From: an uncultured Burkholderiales bacterium
GTDB lineage: Bacteria > Pseudomonadota > Gammaproteobacteria > Burkholderiales > Burkholderiaceae_C
Length of the DNA stretch: 7,317 nucleotides
Assembly (NCBI GenBank): GCA_903871865.1
Contig: CAIQIL010000314.1
Location: 1-7,317, forward strand
Direction of reading: 5' to 3'
Shown: in pieces, positions 5,595-7,317 of the stretch
Layout: each line of letters begins with the position of its first letter
Numbering within the stretch: the first letter of the stretch is position 1
Made by a program: the position numbers and the translations under genes
Notes under the pieces: model-generated
Database searches by the model: none
Told to the model about the DNA's origin: nothing
Seen by the model: the letters and a program-made list of their open reading frames with translations, nothing else

Positions 5595-6806
5595 TCAGAA
5601 CTGCTGGCGTGCGCGGTTGTAGGCCAGGGCACCGACGAGGCTGTGGCCCAGCGGTGCGTAGTGGATGGCGTCGGCCCAGATGTAGGTGCTGGTGCTGCCG
5701 TTCGCAACCAGCGTGTTGCTGTTGCAGAAGAGCACGTCCGAGTCCAGGCCCGGGGTCGGGGTCGTGGTGCCGTCGGGCTTGACCAGGCCGCTGGTGTTGC
5801 ACAGCGCGGTGCTGTGGACATAGCTGGTGCTGCGCGTGGTGCTGTTGGTGAAGGTGTCTGGGTTGACACCCACCAGGTCACGGCCAGAGACGTTGCCCAG
5901 GCCGCGCACGTAGAGGCGGTCGTTGTAGGCCACGAGCAAGCGGGACAGCAGGGCCGCGTCGGTGGCCACACCGCGGGGCGAGTCGTTCAAGGAAGGCGTC
6001 AGGGCCAGCACCACCTTGGCACCCGTGCCGATGGTGTCCTTGACGGCGTTGGCCATGCGGTCGGCGCGGGCCTGCAGCGTGGCGATCGCGGTGGCCTCGT
6101 CGGTCGTGGCCGGAGTGGCGCGGATGGCGTTGAACTGCTCCAGGATGTCGTTCTGGCCGACCATGATGGTGACCAGCGTGCTGCTGTTGAGCTGACCGCG
6201 GTGGGCGGCGATCTGGGCGATGACATCGTCGGTCTTGGCGCCGTAGGTGGCGTAGCTGACGGCTCCGCCGAGGGTGTCGAGCGCACACTGGCTGGTGTAG
6301 CCGCGGCCGTAGGCGCGGGCCAGCACGTGCACCCAGATGCGGGGCGTGCTGCAGTCGTAAACCGTGGAAGTGGTGCGTTGCTTGCCCACGCCATCCAGCT
6401 CCAGCTTGGTGGACGTGTAAGGCACCGCCGGGACGAAGGAGTAATAGCTTGTGTTGGCGGCCGGGTCTGTGAAGGTGCCGTTGGCCGTGCCGCATTCGGC
6501 CGCAGGCGTGGCCTGGTCGCACACCACCGACGCGCCCACGGTGGCCACCTGCACGGTGTAAACCAGGCCCTTGAGGACGGCATTGCCCGAACCGTTGGCG
6601 TTCAGGAACGACGCGCTGCTGAACGTGTCGAACGCGCTGTTCTCATCGCCAAACGACACGATGCTGCCCGGTGCGAAGAAATTGCTGCGGCTGCCGCCCC
6701 CGCAGGCCGACAGGCCCATCGCCAGGCCGGCTGCCGAGCAGGCCAGCGCGACCCAGCCCAGGCGGCGGCGGTTCACGGGCAGGCGGGGTGCGGCAACAGG
6801 GAACAT
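5595..6806 (-). CDS. SGNH/GDSL-fold hydrolase lipoprotein with atypical nucleophile motif
   Basis: A 403-residue predicted lipoprotein. The N-terminus has a basic region (NRRRLG), a hydrophobic stretch and the lipobox LSAC with Cys35, followed by GGGS. SGNH blocks visible are block I at 50-57 (VSFGDENS), block III GQND at 217-220 (in VTIMVGQNDILEQF), and block V with D379 and H382 (in WADAIHYAPLGHSL). Thus the block III Gly and Asn and the Asp-His pair are kept, but the usual GDS serine is Glu55, with Ser57 two residues later. The mature part has six Cys, plausible for disulfides outside the cytoplasm. Family members are esterases, lipases or acyl-hydrolases; the substrate is unknown. The start at 6806 is supported by a good ribosome site and a lipoprotein signal immediately after. 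It is downstream of the Sua5-type gene on the same strand with 165 bp between, so it may have its own promoter. Confidence 0.8.
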   Translation of the reverse strand: MFPVAAPRLPVNRRRLGWVALACSAAGLAMGLSACGGGSRSNFFAPGSIVSFGDENSAFDTFSSASFLNANGSGNAVLKGLVYTVQVATVGASVVCDQATPAAECGTANGTFTDPAANTSYYSFVPAVPYTSTKLELDGVGKQRTTSTVYDCSTPRIWVHVLARAYGRGYTSQCALDTLGGAVSYATYGAKTDDVIAQIAAHRGQLNSSTLVTIMVGQNDILEQFNAIRATPATTDEATAIATLQARADRMANAVKDTIGTGAKVVLALTPSLNDSPRGVATDAALLSRLLVAYNDRLYVRGLGNVSGRDLVGVNPDTFTNSTTRSTSYVHSTALCNTSGLVKPDGTTTPTPGLDSDVLFCNSNTLVANGSTSTYIWADAIHYAPLGHSLVGALAYNRARQQF

Positions 6807-6971
6807 GGTCTCTCCAGGGGATCCAGGGGTCGGGGGATGGCAGGGCGGCGCTGGATCACCGGGACCCGCGCGCCAAGGTGGCAGTCTGCCACGGGATTGC
6901 CCTCGCCCGCGCGGCGCCGGGGTGAAGAGCTGTGAAGCGCCCGGGGTTGCGCAGGGAGGTGAACGCCCCAC
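6807..6971. other. 165-bp intergenic region upstream of the SGNH lipoprotein gene
   Basis: The longest non-coding stretch in the window. It holds the ribosome site above, a short hairpin GTGGCA-GTC-TGCCAC (6878-6892), and three copies of GTGAA on the + strand (6922-6926, 6932-6936, 6959-6963), the first two exactly 10 bp apart. Two CCAGGGG copies lie just upstream of the ribosome site. No sigma-70 promoter pair and no T-tract terminator could be recognised. Confidence 0.5.
6810..6815 (-). promoter_or_regulatory. Shine-Dalgarno site of the SGNH lipoprotein gene
   Basis: On the minus strand GGAGAG is followed by ACC and the ATG at 6806-6804, so the GGAG core is 5 bases from the start codon. 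It is the clearest ribosome site in the window and fixes this start over the upstream in-frame Met codons. Confidence 0.7.
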
Positions 6972-7317
6972 TCAGGCGGCTGCGGCCCGGCTCAGGCGGT
7001 CGCGCACGCCGTCCCACGCGGGGCCTTCGGGCGGGGCTTCCACCCAGATCTGGGCGACGCCGGTGGCGTCCATCTCGCGCAGGTCGGCGAACAGGTCGTG
7101 GGCCGCGGTGACGGCATCGCCCGGCATCGACAGGTGCACCACGCCCGGGTGGCGCGGGTGGTGGGCCCACAGGCTGCGCGAATAAACGGCCACGCGCGGC
7201 GCCACGCCTGGGGTGGCCAGGTGCTGGGCGGTGAGCTCGGGCTCGATGACGTCCAGGCCGTCGGCCAGTTGGGCATCGCTCATGAGGACGACGCGGGCGC
7301 GCGGCGCGTAGTGCGAC
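6972..7317 (-). CDS. Threonylcarbamoyl-AMP synthase (Sua5/YrdC family), C-terminal part
   Basis: A partial gene whose 5' part lies beyond the right edge. The frame is open to the edge and ends with TGA at 6974-6972. The first visible residues are SHYAPRARVVLM; the HYAP motif is the conserved linker after the catalytic YrdC domain in Sua5-type enzymes. What follows (about 100 residues) is the C-terminal Sua5 domain, with AHDLFADLREMD, IWVEAPPEGPAWDGVRDRLSRAA as its typical end. The full enzyme makes threonylcarbamoyl-AMP from threonine, bicarbonate and ATP, the substrate that TsaD/TsaB/TsaE transfer to tRNA A37 (t6A). The Sua5 extension distinguishes it from the short TsaC (YrdC) of E. coli. 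An internal ATG at 7283 is not taken as the start because the HYAP motif lies in frame upstream of it. Confidence 0.85.
   Translation of the reverse strand, partial: SHYAPRARVVLMSDAQLADGLDVIEPELTAQHLATPGVAPRVAVYSRSLWAHHPRHPGVVHLSMPGDAVTAAHDLFADLREMDATGVAQIWVEAPPEGPAWDGVRDRLSRAAAA

Noticed and set aside
6878..6892. Hairpin GTGGCA-GTC-TGCCAC as the terminator of the Sua5-type gene
   Set aside because: Only six pairs, no T-run after it on the minus strand, and it lies about 80 bp after the stop; too weak to call a terminator.
5643..6935. 430-residue + strand open frame opposite the lipoprotein gene
   Set aside because: No domain or signal recognised; it is antisense to a gene with lipobox, ribosome site and SGNH blocks.
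1..7317. CRISPR array, tRNA/rRNA, insertion sequence, prophage or defence genes
   Set aside because: No spaced repeats of the right size, no cloverleaf-like sequence, no transposase or integrase motifs; all long frames with family motifs are housekeeping or envelope proteins.

Overview
This is a compact, very GC-rich (roughly 70% by eye) chromosomal window of housekeeping and envelope genes. Gene content, codon use and the tsaB-rimI-uracil-DNA glycosylase order suggest a betaproteobacterium, most likely Burkholderiales (Comamonadaceae or relatives). That placement is an inference from protein resemblance, not a database result.

Left block (1-2319): the 3' end of hemB (porphobilinogen synthase) is followed after 8 bp by a CorA-type divalent cation transporter gene on the + strand. 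The corA gene converges, with an 18-bp gap, on a minus-strand family-4 (Fe-S) uracil-DNA glycosylase gene. A strong hairpin spans this junction and covers the glycosylase stop codon.

Central minus-strand operon (3670 down to 1399): tsaB (tRNA t6A synthesis), rimI (ribosomal protein S18 N-acetyltransferase) and the glycosylase gene are packed with gaps or overlaps of a few bases and are probably one transcript. The rimI tail carries three perfect 9-bp tandem repeats beside a 12-bp palindrome.

Right block (3701-5593, + strand): dacB (PBP4-type D-alanyl-D-alanine carboxypeptidase, exported) starts only about 30 bp from the divergent tsaB start. It is followed after 12 bp by a 93-residue SemiSWEET sugar transporter gene. 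That gene ends one base before the stop codon of a minus-strand lipoprotein of the SGNH/GDSL hydrolase fold.

Right end (5595-7317, minus strand): the lipoprotein gene lies 165 bp downstream of the C-terminal part of a Sua5-type threonylcarbamoyl-AMP synthase gene, which is cut by the window edge. The window therefore holds two components of t6A tRNA modification: the enzyme that makes threonylcarbamoyl-AMP (TsaC/Sua5), and TsaB, the partner of TsaD that acts in the transfer step.

I see no mobile element, CRISPR array, tRNA, rRNA or phage gene, and no convincing new multi-gene system. The least ordinary points are the altered nucleophile motif of the SGNH lipoprotein, the in-frame minisatellite in rimI, the extra segment and altered loop in CorA, and the very tight convergent and divergent gene junctions.
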